Source: an uncultured Bacteroidota bacterium (GTDB lineage Bacteria; Bacteroidota; Bacteroidia; Bacteroidales; UBA12077). Taken from it: 64,000 nucleotides of DNA. The position numbers were made by a program, and so were the translations under genes. The DNA lies in the NCBI GenBank assembly GCA_913055635.1, contig CAJXLK010000017.1, positions 1 to 64,000 of the forward strand, in the 5' to 3' direction. The first letter of the stretch is position 1. Every line of letters starts with the position of its first letter. Shown here in pieces: positions 52,153-62,005 of this stretch. A model generated the notes under the pieces. It saw only the letters and a program-made list of their open reading frames with translations. It searched no databases and had not been told where the DNA came from.

Positions 52153-54777
52153 ATGCTTTACAGATGGATTCTTGCGATCCTTTTAACGGGGCCCCTGATG
52201 TTTTCATGCCAGCAGGCGGGGGATATGCCGGAGAAAGGTGTATCAAAAGACCTGGCCCAAAAAAGAAAAGCGCTGATCTCCGATCTGCACTATAAATTAT
52301 TTTTTGATATTCCTGACAATGCCCGGGAACCGATCAAAGGTGAAGCCGCCATCACCTTTAACCTGAAAGAGCCGGTCAAGCGTTTGGCCCTGGATTTTGA
52401 TGCCCCGGCCAAAAACCTGCAGTCGGTCAAAAGCAATGGCCGACACCTGCATCATCAGTTCGCCAACGAACACATTGTCATAGAGGATGAGCAACTTCAC
52501 CGGGGAGAAAATACCCTCAACATTTCCTTTATTGCCGGTGACCTGTCGCTGAACCGGAATCAGGAATATATGTACACCCTTTTTGTCCCGGACCGGGCTT
52601 CCACGGCCTTTCCCTGCTTTGACCAGCCGGGGTTGAAGGCTTCCTTCCAACTGGAGCTGAACATTCCGCACAAGTGGGCGGCATTGAGCAACGGCGCCCT
52701 GCAGTCACGCCGCGACACCGGTGAGCGGGCCCGGCTGAGGTTCACCCAAACCAAACCCATCCCCACCTATTTGTTTGCCTTTGCCGCCGGCCAGTTCGAA
52801 AAAATCACCCGCACCCAAAACGGCACCACCATCAGCATGTACCACCGGGAAACCGACTCCACCCGGTTGCATAAAAACCTGGCCCAGGTTTTCGACCTGC
52901 ATTTCAATGCCCTGAGTTGGCTGGAAGATTATACCGGCATCGAATACCCCTTCCAAAAATATGATTTCATCCTGATTCCCTCCTTTCAGTACTCGGGGAT
53001 GGAACATCCCGGGGCCACCTACTACCGGGCCTCCAAAGCCCTGCTGGAAGAAACGGCCACGGTGCGGGATGAACTCAACCGGGCCAACCTGATATCGCAT
53101 GAGACAGCCCATATGTGGTTCGGCAACCTGGTGACCATGGAATGGTTCGACCAGGTATGGCTCAAGGAGGTCTTTGCCAATTTTATGGCCGATAAAATCA
53201 CCCGCCCGCAATATCCCGACATCAACCACCCACTGAATTTTCTGCTTAATCACTATCCTGCGGCCTATTCAGTGGATCGCACCCGGGGGGCCAACCCCAT
53301 CAACCAGACCTTGCCCAACCTCAGCGATGCCGGCACCCTTTACGGCGACATCATCTATCACAAGGCCCCGATTGTTATGCGCAACCTCGAGGCCATCACC
53401 GGCGAAGACCTCTTGCAGCAAGGCCTTCAAACCTACCTGCAACAACATCAGTACGGCAATGCTTCATGGGAAGACCTGATCGCCATCCTGGAAACCCAAA
53501 CCCGGAAGAAAAAGGTGGAAACGGCCCTGGCCGGCCCCCAGAGCAGCCTCTCGGCCTGGAGCAATACCTGGGTCAACGAACCGGGCATGCCCCGGATCAC
53601 CCTTCGCAAAAACGGATCCAAGCAGGATCATCAGTACCTGCTGAAACAGCATGATCCCCGCCAGAAGGAAAGAATATGGAAACAGTACCTGAGCCTGGAG
53701 ATCGGTCTGGCAGGGGCCTCATCGCCTCAAAAAACCACCCGGCATCAAAAAAAGGTCTTTTTGGACCAGACGAGCGTCCGGTTGACTGACTTGCCCGACG
53801 AAGGAAGGCTGAGTTACGCCATTCCCAACGCCGCAGCCCGGGGATACGGCTATTTTGACCTGGATGAACAAACCCGCCAATACCTGCTCAGGCATATGGC
53901 CCAATTTGAGAACCCCCTGCAACGGGCCAACCTGTGGATCAACCTGTGGGAAAACCTCCTCCACCATAACCTCACGCCCGTGGCTTTCCACCAGGCGGTG
54001 GTCAAACACCTGCCCCGCGAAACAAACCGCCAGTGTATCAACCTGACCAGCGACTATTTAACGACCAACTACTGGCGGTTCCTCACAGAAAAACAAAGAA
54101 AAAGCCATCGCCGCGAGACGGAAAGCCTCATATGGAGTTTGATGGAAAAAGCCGGGCGAAAGGATGTACGTTCCACCTACTTCAAAACCTACCGTTCCAT
54201 AGCTTACAGCCACGGGGCCACCCAAAAGCTTTACAAAGTGTGGAACAAGAAAAAAAACATTGAGGGGCTGACCCTCTCGAGCGACGATTACATCCGCCTG
54301 GCCTATGAGCTGATGCTCAAACACCCGGCCAAAGCCGACACCATCAAAAAACGGCAGCTGCGCAGGATTGAAAATGAGGAGAAAAAGCGTGAGTTTCGGT
54401 TCATTGCCTCAGCCCTTTCGCCCGTGGCCGCTGAACGGGACCAATTTTTTGAATCCTTACTGGAAAAGGAAAACCGCCGTAAAGAGCCGTGGGTCAGCCA
54501 GGCCCTGCACTACCTGCACCACCCCCTGCGGGCCGAACAATCAACCGGCTATATCCGCCCGGCCCTGAAAGAACTCAAAGAGATACAGGCCACCGGCGAC
54601 ATCTTCTTTCCCAAAGCCTGGCTCGAGGCAACCCTCTGGGGCCACTCCTCACCCCGGGCCGCTTCCATCGTGCGGGATTTCCTGAAAGACCATCCCGATT
54701 ACCCCAACAAGCTGCGGCAAAAAATCCTCCAGTCAGCTGATATGGTTTTTAGAGCGAGTAAGGAAAAGAAGAAGTAG
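52153..54777 (+). CDS. M1-family aminopeptidase lipoprotein
   Basis: 874 aa. A lipoprotein signal ends in PLMFSC (Cys about 18). The M1 core has the exopeptidase motif as YSGMEHPGATYY (the GAMEN region, Glu kept), the zinc site HETAHMWFGNLV with the third ligand in WLKEVFANFMAD, and a downstream helical part of the ERAP-like C-terminal domain. It removes N-terminal residues from peptides in the periplasm. The frame is open to 52126, but the ATG at 52153 is chosen because it precedes the signal directly and leaves the receiver gene intact. The stop codon is the first triplet of a long tandem repeat. Confidence 0.92.
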   Translation: MLYRWILAILLTGPLMFSCQQAGDMPEKGVSKDLAQKRKALISDLHYKLFFDIPDNAREPIKGEAAITFNLKEPVKRLALDFDAPAKNLQSVKSNGRHLHHQFANEHIVIEDEQLHRGENTLNISFIAGDLSLNRNQEYMYTLFVPDRASTAFPCFDQPGLKASFQLELNIPHKWAALSNGALQSRRDTGERARLRFTQTKPIPTYLFAFAAGQFEKITRTQNGTTISMYHRETDSTRLHKNLAQVFDLHFNALSWLEDYTGIEYPFQKYDFILIPSFQYSGMEHPGATYYRASKALLEETATVRDELNRANLISHETAHMWFGNLVTMEWFDQVWLKEVFANFMADKITRPQYPDINHPLNFLLNHYPAAYSVDRTRGANPINQTLPNLSDAGTLYGDIIYHKAPIVMRNLEAITGEDLLQQGLQTYLQQHQYGNASWEDLIAILETQTRKKKVETALAGPQSSLSAWSNTWVNEPGMPRITLRKNGSKQDHQYLLKQHDPRQKERIWKQYLSLEIGLAGASSPQKTTRHQKKVFLDQTSVRLTDLPDEGRLSYAIPNAAARGYGYFDLDEQTRQYLLRHMAQFENPLQRANLWINLWENLLHHNLTPVAFHQAVVKHLPRETNRQCINLTSDYLTTNYWRFLTEKQRKSHRRETESLIWSLMEKAGRKDVRSTYFKTYRSIAYSHGATQKLYKVWNKKKNIEGLTLSSDDYIRLAYELMLKHPAKADTIKKRQLRRIENEEKKREFRFIASALSPVAAERDQFFESLLEKENRRKEPWVSQALHYLHHPLRAEQSTGYIRPALKELKEIQATGDIFFPKAWLEATLWGHSSPRAASIVRDFLKDHPDYPNKLRQKILQSADMVFRASKEKKK

Positions 54778-55080
54778 GGAGTAAATTAGTAGGGAGTAAA
54801 TTAGTAGGGAGTAAATTAGTAGGGAGTAAATTAGTAGGGAGTAATTAGTAGGGAGTAAATTAGTAGAGAGTAATTAGTAGGGAGAAATTAGTAGGGAGTA
54901 AATTAGTAGGGAGTAATTAGTAGGGAGAAATTAGTAGGGAGAAATTAGTAGGGAGTAAATTAGTAGGGAGTAATTAGTAGGGAGAAATTAGTAGGGAGTA
55001 AATTAGTAGGGAGTAAATTAGTAGGGAGTAATTAGTAGGGAGTAAATTAGTAGGGAGTAGGGAGTGCAGAAGTAAGGAGT
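54775..55080 (+). repeat. 14/15-bp tandem repeat starting at the stop codon of the M1 gene
   Basis: Nineteen full units of TAGGGAGTAAATTAG (15 bp), TAGGGAGTAATTAG or TAGGGAGAAATTAG (14 bp) follow head to tail, then a decayed tail (GGGAGTGCAGAAGTAAGGAG). The first TAG is the actual stop codon of the aminopeptidase gene, and each unit begins and ends with TAG. The rest of the gap to 55227 holds no gene. Confidence 0.95.
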
Positions 55081-55227
55081 GAAGGAGTAAGGAGGTCGCT
55101 ACAAAATATAGGCTACCGGGTAAATGCAGGTTTAATCTGCCAGAATTCTAAGAGTTAGGATCTGATTGTTATAGACAGGTTAATATCTATAACAGGTGAG
55201 CGCTGTTGGTCAGGGCCTAACTCAGTG

Positions 55228-56331
55228 TTAGTCGGTAGAATATTGCCGTTCGGAGTAAAGGTTCACCAACTCAAACGCCCGGCGATGCAAACCAAAAAGG
55301 CCACTTTGATTGGATAAAATTGCAACAAAAATATCCTCATTAGGAATATGCAGTAGAATATGGCTATTGCCATGTCCGATACCTGCGCGATATAAATATC
55401 TTTGTTTTGCATTGAATGCTTTGATCCACCCATAGCCGGGAAAATTCTTCTGGCCTGGAATAAAATTTAAATGTTTGGCTTTTTTTAGTAAATCTTGAGA
55501 TACAAGTTTATCCGTAGTCCATGCCTTAAACCATTGCTGAATATCTTCCAGGTTAGAAAAAATTCCAATCGCTCCTTCCACATACTTTTTCGGAAATTTT
55601 CCAGCCATTTCAAAAGTGGTATCGTTTCGCCGCAAATAAGAAGTAGCCTTATTGGGCACACTCGTAAACCAACCTTTCTTATAAACACGGCTCTTTTTCA
55701 TGGCCAATGGCTGAAAAATGTTCTCTTCTACAAATTTTCGGTAAGATTTATTTGTAATTCGCTCAACTAGATTGGCTAACAAAGCATAATTAAGAATATT
55801 TTGCTGGGCTTGTTTACCAGGACTAGTTTTCAGGCCTTTCTTGTCACTAAGAAAGGTCAAAATATCATTAAAAGATTTTATATCATTATAAAAATGATCA
55901 TTTTGAATTAAAGGTAAGCCAGAAGTATGATTAAGTAGATGCTTAACCTGTATGTTGCTACAATAAGCAGGTAATCCCGGAAAAATTTCTGATAATAAAT
56001 CTTCTAATTTTATACGATTTTGCTCCAACAATATTAGAGTACTCATAACAGTGAACTGTTCCGTTAGAGTGGCAAGGTCATAATTAGTGGTTATACTTGC
56101 CATTTTCTTTTCTTCTATATTGGCATATCCGTAAGTTTCTTTTACTTTTAATTCTTCGCCTTTGATCAAAACAATTCCTACTGATGGAGAATTAGGTCCG
56201 TAATATGCACTCAAAATAGAATCTATTTTATGGGACTTTTCACTTTGAGCCAGCAATGTATTTCCTGATAGTAGGACCATCAGCAAAATAAAACTGGTAC
56301 TTAAAATAGATAAATGGAACAATCTATTCAT
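55228..56331 (-). CDS. beta-lactamase-fold serine hydrolase paralogue with lost active site
   Basis: 367 aa with signal peptide (1-29). It aligns along its length with the serine hydrolase at 4705 (for example NHTSGLPLIQ with NHTAGLPNYM). The SxxK motif, S-V-S-K there, is T88-L-T-E91 here, and the YxN motif is replaced by ILN. Nucleophile and general base are both missing, so it is probably not an enzyme of this class. It is visibly richer in A+T than the genes on either side. It overlaps the TPR gene by 8 nt and is translated after it. It may be a binding protein or a decaying gene; the long intact frame favours the former. Confidence 0.82.
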   Translation of the reverse strand: MNRLFHLSILSTSFILLMVLLSGNTLLAQSEKSHKIDSILSAYYGPNSPSVGIVLIKGEELKVKETYGYANIEEKKMASITTNYDLATLTEQFTVMSTLILLEQNRIKLEDLLSEIFPGLPAYCSNIQVKHLLNHTSGLPLIQNDHFYNDIKSFNDILTFLSDKKGLKTSPGKQAQQNILNYALLANLVERITNKSYRKFVEENIFQPLAMKKSRVYKKGWFTSVPNKATSYLRRNDTTFEMAGKFPKKYVEGAIGIFSNLEDIQQWFKAWTTDKLVSQDLLKKAKHLNFIPGQKNFPGYGWIKAFNAKQRYLYRAGIGHGNSHILLHIPNEDIFVAILSNQSGLFGLHRRAFELVNLYSERQYSTD

Positions 56332-57673
56332 CTCGGGACTGATTTTTGCAATAAGTTTTAATCATTTGCCGGGCCTTTTCGAAACCCAGGTCCAGGGCTT
56401 TGTAAAAGTCCTCGCAACCTTTGCCGAACTTATTGATGGAAACGGTTGAGACTCCACGATTGTAGTAGGCCATGGCATAGGTACTGTCCAGGCCAATGGC
56501 TTTTGAGTAGTCATTGATGGCTTTTTGATGTTTTTTCTGAATGCCATAGGAAACGCCCCGGTAATAATAAGCTTCCTTATAAGTTGAATCAAGAGATATG
56601 GCCTGAGAATATTGTTCAATGGCCGATGAATGGTTTTTCAGGTTGGCCAGGGTCATTCCGAGGAGAAAATGAGCCTTTGTATGCCTGGGCTTCAGATTGA
56701 GGGTTTTTTGCAGGTCATTGCGGGCTGCCTTAAAATCGCCTTTGTGCATGCGGGCCAAACCACGGTTAAACCATAACTTTTCATTTTCGGGCTCATTTTC
56801 CAGAACCTCAGAAAAATCGGCGATGGCCTTCTGATAATTTTGAACCTGCGAATGGGCATGGCCCCGATAGTAAAGGGCATCCCGATGGGGCTTTTCGTAC
56901 TCCAAGGCCTCGGAAAAATCAGGGATGGCATTTTTATACTGGTTCAAAAGAAAATGCAAATACCCCCTTTGATAATATAGCTTCTGACTGCCTCCGGTTA
57001 GTTCTATGATCCGGGTATAATCACTGATTGCCTCCTCATAATTTTTGGTATCGGACAAGGCTTTTGCCCTTTGCTTGTAAATGCCAAGATTATCCATCCC
57101 CAAATTCAGGGCTTTGGAGTAATCGTCAACCGCTTTTTGTTTTTTGCCCAGTTCCCGGTAAGAAGCGCCTCGGTTAAAGTAGGCATCCGCAAAGGTGCTG
57201 TCCAGTTTAATGACACTCGTAAAATCTCTCACCGCTTTATTAAAGTTCTCTTGTTTCATCCTGGCCACTCCCCTATTATAATAGGGCTCAGGGGTTTCAT
57301 TATCCAGATGAATCGATTGGGTAAAATCTTTGATGGCCCGATTGATTTTATCCAGATCTGCATAGCTCATACCCCGGTAAAAATAGCCACGGGCATCGGT
57401 TGAATCGATTTTTAAAGCCTTGTTGTAAGCATCAATAGCTGGTTTATACTGCTCCAGGGAATCCAGGGCCAGTGCTTTGGCCTGGAAAAACTCGGCACGG
57501 CTGTCGTCCAGCCACAGCGCCCGGTCATACTGCTCAATGGCTTGTTCAAAGCGAGCCGAATCGGACAATTCTTTTCCCTGGGTGTAATAATAAGTGGCGA
57601 TTCTTGGCTTTAACAGAAAAAAACCCGCCACCAAAATCACCACGATTATAAGGGGTATCAACCATTTTTTCAT
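56324..57673 (-). CDS. membrane-anchored TPR-repeat protein
   Basis: 449 aa. A single membrane helix (about 4-21) anchors about twelve TPR units (35-440), such as ARGYFYRGMSYADLDKINRA and ADAYFNRGASYRELGKKQKA, with the family's G-Y-A-P positions. It is a protein-interaction scaffold of the periplasmic side. No enzymatic motif is present. The first of two genes in a unit, it overlaps the inactive serine hydrolase by 8 nt, which suggests the two work together. About 165 bp upstream separate it from the PorP/SprF gene. Confidence 0.85.
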   Translation of the reverse strand: MKKWLIPLIIVVILVAGFFLLKPRIATYYYTQGKELSDSARFEQAIEQYDRALWLDDSRAEFFQAKALALDSLEQYKPAIDAYNKALKIDSTDARGYFYRGMSYADLDKINRAIKDFTQSIHLDNETPEPYYNRGVARMKQENFNKAVRDFTSVIKLDSTFADAYFNRGASYRELGKKQKAVDDYSKALNLGMDNLGIYKQRAKALSDTKNYEEAISDYTRIIELTGGSQKLYYQRGYLHFLLNQYKNAIPDFSEALEYEKPHRDALYYRGHAHSQVQNYQKAIADFSEVLENEPENEKLWFNRGLARMHKGDFKAARNDLQKTLNLKPRHTKAHFLLGMTLANLKNHSSAIEQYSQAISLDSTYKEAYYYRGVSYGIQKKHQKAINDYSKAIGLDSTYAMAYYNRGVSTVSINKFGKGCEDFYKALDLGFEKARQMIKTYCKNQSRDE

Positions 57674-57839
57674 CCTGGTAGAAATTTCGCGTTAACAATA
57701 TTTGATCAAACCATATATATACAAAAGTTCACTTGCAATCATTTTCCAAAGATAGGAGATTTTTGGCACAAATCAATTCCTCTCATTTGATAAGGAAATT
57801 TCTTCATGTGCTTCGGACAAATATAAATAAAATAGAAAG

Positions 57840-58835
57840 TTAAAATCTTCTCAGCCAGCGATAACGGCGCTGGGAATCCCCAAAGCGCAGTCCGACCATA
57901 ATTTCGTGTGAACCATAGGAAAGGTTTTGGATATCTCTGAGGGAATAATCATAGGCATATCCAAAGTAAAGTTTGCCAACCTTAACACCCACCATACTAA
58001 TCAGGGCACTGCCTGTACGGTATGAAAAGCCCATCCAGTAATCATTTTTATAATAGGCTTTCACGTTGATATCGGCCTGCATGTTAAAATCTTCTGTGGA
58101 ATGGAGCAACAGGGAAGGCTCCAGGGAATACTTGTCATCAATTTGAATGCGGTATCCACCCATCAGATAATAATTGCGCAGGAGTTTATAGCTGCTGTAG
58201 GAATCGTCCGAGCCAAACTTGAGCACGCTCTGAAACAGGTTGGTACCGGAAAAACCCACATAAAGGTTATGGTACATATAATAAATGCCGGCGCTGGCAT
58301 CAGGGATAAACATGGTGTTGCGCCTACCTTCAATCAAGGGATCGGGCACACCCAGATCTTCATCGGGCAGGATGAGTTCATCATCATCGATCTTGAACTG
58401 ATAGATGGTTCCGGAAGCACCAAAAGAAAGCTGTCCTTCGCCTACCTGAATGTGATAAGCATAGGTACCCTGCAACCCTGTACGGTTGATGACACCATTG
58501 CGGTCATTAAAAACATATCCTCCCAGACCAACCCTTCCGCTGGGTTTTTTCCTGGAGGTATTCCGGATCAAGCGGGATTTGGACAGAAAACTGGTTTTCA
58601 AAACCCGTGTTTGTACAGCAAGTGCCTGAGTTGATGGGGTATTGGCATCTCCAAAGCCCATCCATTGCTGGCGGGCTGTGAGGTTGTAGGAGGTATAACC
58701 TTCACTTCCGGCAAAAGCCGGGTTAAGCAGGTATTTGTTCATCATGTACTGGCTGTAAAGGGGTACCTGTTGGGCCTTCAGGGCCGAAGGCAGCACCATC
58801 AATACAAAGGCCAGTAAAAGCATCAATCGTTTCAT
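57840..58835 (-). CDS. PorP/SprF-family type IX secretion outer-membrane protein
   Basis: 331 aa. Signal peptide MKRLMLLLAFVLMVLPSALK, then QQVPLYSQYMMNKYLLNPAF, the characteristic start of PorP/SprF proteins, then a beta-barrel (GYRIQIDDKYSLEPSLLLHS, YWMGFSYRTGSALISMVGV) ending in EIMVGLRFG. These proteins pair with secreted proteins carrying the type B C-terminal domain, and the gene just upstream encodes such a protein, 34 nt away. The open frame reaches 59126 but overlaps that gene. The ATG at 58835 with the signal peptide is the real start. Confidence 0.92.
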   Translation of the reverse strand: MKRLMLLLAFVLMVLPSALKAQQVPLYSQYMMNKYLLNPAFAGSEGYTSYNLTARQQWMGFGDANTPSTQALAVQTRVLKTSFLSKSRLIRNTSRKKPSGRVGLGGYVFNDRNGVINRTGLQGTYAYHIQVGEGQLSFGASGTIYQFKIDDDELILPDEDLGVPDPLIEGRRNTMFIPDASAGIYYMYHNLYVGFSGTNLFQSVLKFGSDDSYSSYKLLRNYYLMGGYRIQIDDKYSLEPSLLLHSTEDFNMQADINVKAYYKNDYWMGFSYRTGSALISMVGVKVGKLYFGYAYDYSLRDIQNLSYGSHEIMVGLRFGDSQRRYRWLRRF

Positions 58836-58869
58836 ATCGCGTTTAAATTTCGAAACCCACATACTCCAT

Positions 58870-59955
58870 TTAGCGGATAATGGTGACACTTCCGTAGATC
58901 GGTTTTTCTCCGTTACCCAGCTTGATGATGTAATAATACGAGTCCATCGGCAGCTTATGGCCGTTGCGATCGGTGCCATCCCAATAATCGCCGGATTCAT
59001 AGCCATTGGAACGGAACACCATTTCGCCGTGGCGATCAAAGACCTGGACCACACAATTCGGATACAACGACAGGGCCGGAATCTTCCATTTGTCGTTGAC
59101 CTGATCGCCACCCGGGGTAAAGGCATTGGGGATCCTCAGTTTGCCATAAACCGAGACCGTGATGCTGTCACGGGCAGAACAACCAAATTCGTTGGTGACC
59201 GAGACCCAATAATTTCGGGATTGTTTGCCAGCCTCAGCAGTACCCACATCACTATCCTCTACGTCTATCGTAGACATCATTTCACCGGTATTCCATTCAT
59301 AGGAACTCCACATGCCAGCATCCAGGGTGACGTATTCCACCTCACCGGCGGCAAAGGATACGCTGTCATCGGTTATCTGGACCTTGTCGGGATACATGGT
59401 GCTGACTTGTATGTCCACATCCGGATTATCATGAACGGTCAACTCAACAGAATCCCGATCCTGACAACCATACTGATCGGTCACCTGCACCCAGATGAGT
59501 CCTGAAGAATCAGCCGTGTAATAAGACTGCTGGCTGCTGTCCTGCCACATGTAAGATTCATAGCCTGTTCCCGGGGAGAATTCAATGGAAGAGCCTTCAC
59601 AAATCTCCTGGTCCATGCCCAGATCGGCAAATGTGCTGCGCACATCCACTACATATCTTTGGGTCTCTCCTTCGCAATAAGTATCTGAGCCCGTAATGGC
59701 ACTGATCTCCTTTACCGATATAACCCCTTCATCGGTGTCTTCATGCCATCTGACCCGAACTTCACTTCCCAGGCTATCGATAAAGCTTCCGCCTTCCACC
59801 TCCCACTGAAAAATGCTGTTGTAGGAATAGGTCGAATTGACGGCATAAACAGCTTCATCTCCGGTACAGACCACCGAATCGGTCTGGGAGACAGCCGGAG
59901 CCGCAAAAAAGATCGTAAGCCCTAGGAGGAAGATGATATGTAGCAGCCGTTTCAA
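58870..59955 (-). CDS. secreted protein with gliding-type (type B) C-terminal sorting domain
   Basis: 361 aa. Signal peptide (1-23), two or three Ig/PKD-like segments with cysteine pairs (VCTGDEAVYAV, EICEGSSIEFSPGTGYESYM), and the CHU_C domain from about 275: LRIPNAFTPGGDQVNDKW, VVQVFDRHGEMVF, YWDGTDRNGHKLP and YYYIIKLGNG. This domain sends proteins through the type IX system and is usually matched with a PorP/SprF partner encoded next door, as here. The protein probably reaches the cell surface. It is short for the class, perhaps an accessory subunit for the larger modular proteins upstream. Confidence 0.9.
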   Translation of the reverse strand: MKRLLHIIFLLGLTIFFAAPAVSQTDSVVCTGDEAVYAVNSTYSYNSIFQWEVEGGSFIDSLGSEVRVRWHEDTDEGVISVKEISAITGSDTYCEGETQRYVVDVRSTFADLGMDQEICEGSSIEFSPGTGYESYMWQDSSQQSYYTADSSGLIWVQVTDQYGCQDRDSVELTVHDNPDVDIQVSTMYPDKVQITDDSVSFAAGEVEYVTLDAGMWSSYEWNTGEMMSTIDVEDSDVGTAEAGKQSRNYWVSVTNEFGCSARDSITVSVYGKLRIPNAFTPGGDQVNDKWKIPALSLYPNCVVQVFDRHGEMVFRSNGYESGDYWDGTDRNGHKLPMDSYYYIIKLGNGEKPIYGSVTIIR

Positions 59956-60043
59956 ACTCTAAAAATAAAAAATAGCAGATTAGCATTCAACTTTGTGAAT
60001 CATCCATCTGCCAAAACTTACCAATAACAAAACAACCAAAAAT

Positions 60044-60082
60044 CAATTGCTTTGTCCCGTTTTTTGCGGGACAAAGCAATTG
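60044..60082 (-). terminator. strong hairpin terminator between secreted-protein genes
   Basis: A perfect 16-bp stem (CAATTGCTTTGTCCCG and CGGGACAAAGCAATTG) with a 7-nt loop lies 13 nt after the stop of the upstream gene. On the minus strand ATTTTTGG follows. It probably ends that transcript, so the CHU_C-porP pair needs its own promoter. Confidence 0.75.
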
Positions 60083-60095
60083 AAAAATAAAAAAA

Positions 60096-61124
60096 TTAAC
60101 GCTCATAAGTGTTAGGTACATGATAAATCGTACCGGTACTCGGTTCAGGATATACTGTAACGGTTATTGTCCCAGCATCCGAAGTAAACCAAGTATAATT
60201 TGCTTCACCATCGCTTGGATATCCGTCACTACCATCATAGTTAGTATTAGAAAGATCAGGTTGTGTCTTAGTTGGTGGTGTTGTACCGGCATCTGCTAAA
60301 CTTAAAAAATCTCCTTTTCTTGAAATATGATGATTTACGCCAGCAATGTCATCCCCACCATTGTTGGTGGAAAAATCAAAGACGTATTCAGTAATACGTT
60401 TTTTACCGTCATACGAATGACATTTAAACGTATAATTGCTTATCAAATCAACTGGGCCGGTGCTCACTTCTGTGGTCTTTTTTATAACCACCGTATCATT
60501 TGCAGAATATACAGGATTGGTGACACCACTGACATCATTTCCTTCTGAATCAACTGCATTCCTGTAAACGTCCATTACAAAGTAATAATCACTGGTGCCT
60601 GATATGCCATCACCGCCACTTGAAATGGTCGATATTTGAACAGGACCGCCAGCACCTTCACATACCTGCATGTCATTCGATCCTATCGTAAATGAGGGTT
60701 TTGAAATTACATCGACCAAATTTTCGGTGGTTGTGCCCTCACAACCTTCCTCATTTACCTCTGTAACCTGAATAGGAATATCTGTACCGGTTGAGGCCAC
60801 GCTAACTTCTCTATATGGAGCGTCTGCATCACCTGAGGGCTCTGTAAAAGATACGTCACCATTGCTTGAGCTCCAATTAAAAGTTGAATTAATTCCCTGT
60901 GATGAATTTAAAGAAGTGGGATCATATGCACTTGTCATATTGTTCAAGGCATTGTCAGGTTCTACATAATAAGGGACTGTCATATCGATTACCAATGAAT
61001 CCTTTTCGGAATCACTAGAACTTCCTGTCATTTCATCCCATGGCTGATGTTGGCCAAAAGCAGCAGAAACCATCATCACTGCTACCATCGTTGTAAATAG
61101 TTTAAGTAAATTTCTTGTCTTCAT
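60096..61124 (-). CDS. secreted modular protein of unknown function ending in a TGxIYHVPN motif
   Basis: 342 aa. A signal peptide (MKTRNLLKLFTTMVAVMMVS followed by AAFGQ) precedes Ig/PKD-like repeats with single cysteine-bearing loops (VNEEGCEGTTTEN, DMQVCEGAGGP). No sorting domain of type A or B is present. The end reads VTVYPEPSTGTIYHVPNTYER, almost the same end as the protein encoded at 62006. The frame is open to 61244, and the ATG at 61124 begins the signal peptide. It is richer in A+T than the neighbours. Its place beside a CHU_C protein and PorP suggests a surface complex. Confidence 0.75.
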   Translation of the reverse strand: MKTRNLLKLFTTMVAVMMVSAAFGQHQPWDEMTGSSSDSEKDSLVIDMTVPYYVEPDNALNNMTSAYDPTSLNSSQGINSTFNWSSSNGDVSFTEPSGDADAPYREVSVASTGTDIPIQVTEVNEEGCEGTTTENLVDVISKPSFTIGSNDMQVCEGAGGPVQISTISSGGDGISGTSDYYFVMDVYRNAVDSEGNDVSGVTNPVYSANDTVVIKKTTEVSTGPVDLISNYTFKCHSYDGKKRITEYVFDFSTNNGGDDIAGVNHHISRKGDFLSLADAGTTPPTKTQPDLSNTNYDGSDGYPSDGEANYTWFTSDAGTITVTVYPEPSTGTIYHVPNTYER

Positions 61125-62005
61125 AATTCTGAGTTTAACATTTAACATCGATTGATTCCGCTCTTTCTTTTTCTGTTTGGTTTCAATTTTTGTTGGTTCT
61201 ACTTGTTTTTGGTTGCTTATTGATCGATTGGCAGATCGATACAAATATTAGTTATTTCAGGTACGCAAATATACGGTTTAGGTTTGCATTTCATTGATCG
61301 GTTTGACCAACCGAAACAATTTTAAGGTAAATGTTACCATTATTACAGTGAATGAACACTTGCACTGAAAATCTCGTCAACAACTTGCTAACTGCCCAGT
61401 TTATACTTTCTAACCAGCATAAAGTTTCAGCAAAAGCCCAAAATCATACCCCAAAATCCGTATTTTTACCTAAGCCCTCTCATTCAAAACTTTAACGATT
61501 TATTTTTCAATCCTTCGTCCCTTTTACAACCTTCTTTCCCTGTTTGAGATTGAATGAATGCTTGATCATAGACATGCAATAAAGACTTATTCAAAGTTTG
61601 TAATTTAATATCGTGTTGAAAATTAATTAATTGTTATTGGACACCTCACCATGCCCCCACCATGCTTTATACATAGCCTTGTTGTGTAGGTCATTGAATG
61701 AGGGCTTTATATGATTATTTTTTATCGAATTAATTGGCCATATGGAACTCCCATGATAAACATAGTCTTTTTTGTTTAGGTATCATGGACGTTTCATACA
61801 TAATATGCCTTTGCAAAAGATTTTTGACTTATTTAAACAGTGGCTTCATGGGTCCAAATGATATATTGAAGGGTCCTGTTTTGTTTTATAGATCAATGAA
61901 TCTCCTTATATTGAGCCGGATGATCTGTATTCATTCCAAATCTTAATCATTGGCCCTATCTGCATGTGTTTTGCTTTTACGCATATCGGTCAGGAAAATC
62001 TGTAT
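61125..62005. other. 881-bp stretch without a supported gene
   Basis: It is A+T-rich. The left 150 bp contain the leader of the gene ending at 60096, with a palindrome TCGGTT-TGACC-AACCGA at 61298-61314 and a TATATTTG box (61273-61266, minus). No open frame has a convincing start or composition. Near the right end is a copy of the 3' end of the next gene (61922-61953). Confidence 0.5.

Noticed and set aside
58836-59126. N-terminal extension of the PorP/SprF frame up to 59126
   Set aside because: The 97 extra codons overlap the CHU_C gene in another frame and lack sensible composition. The signal peptide begins at 58835.
61298-61314. TCGGTT-TGACC-AACCGA palindrome as an operator
   Set aside because: It is a single short palindrome about 175 bp from the start codon, with no second copy seen and no regulator nearby. 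It is too weak to report as a site.
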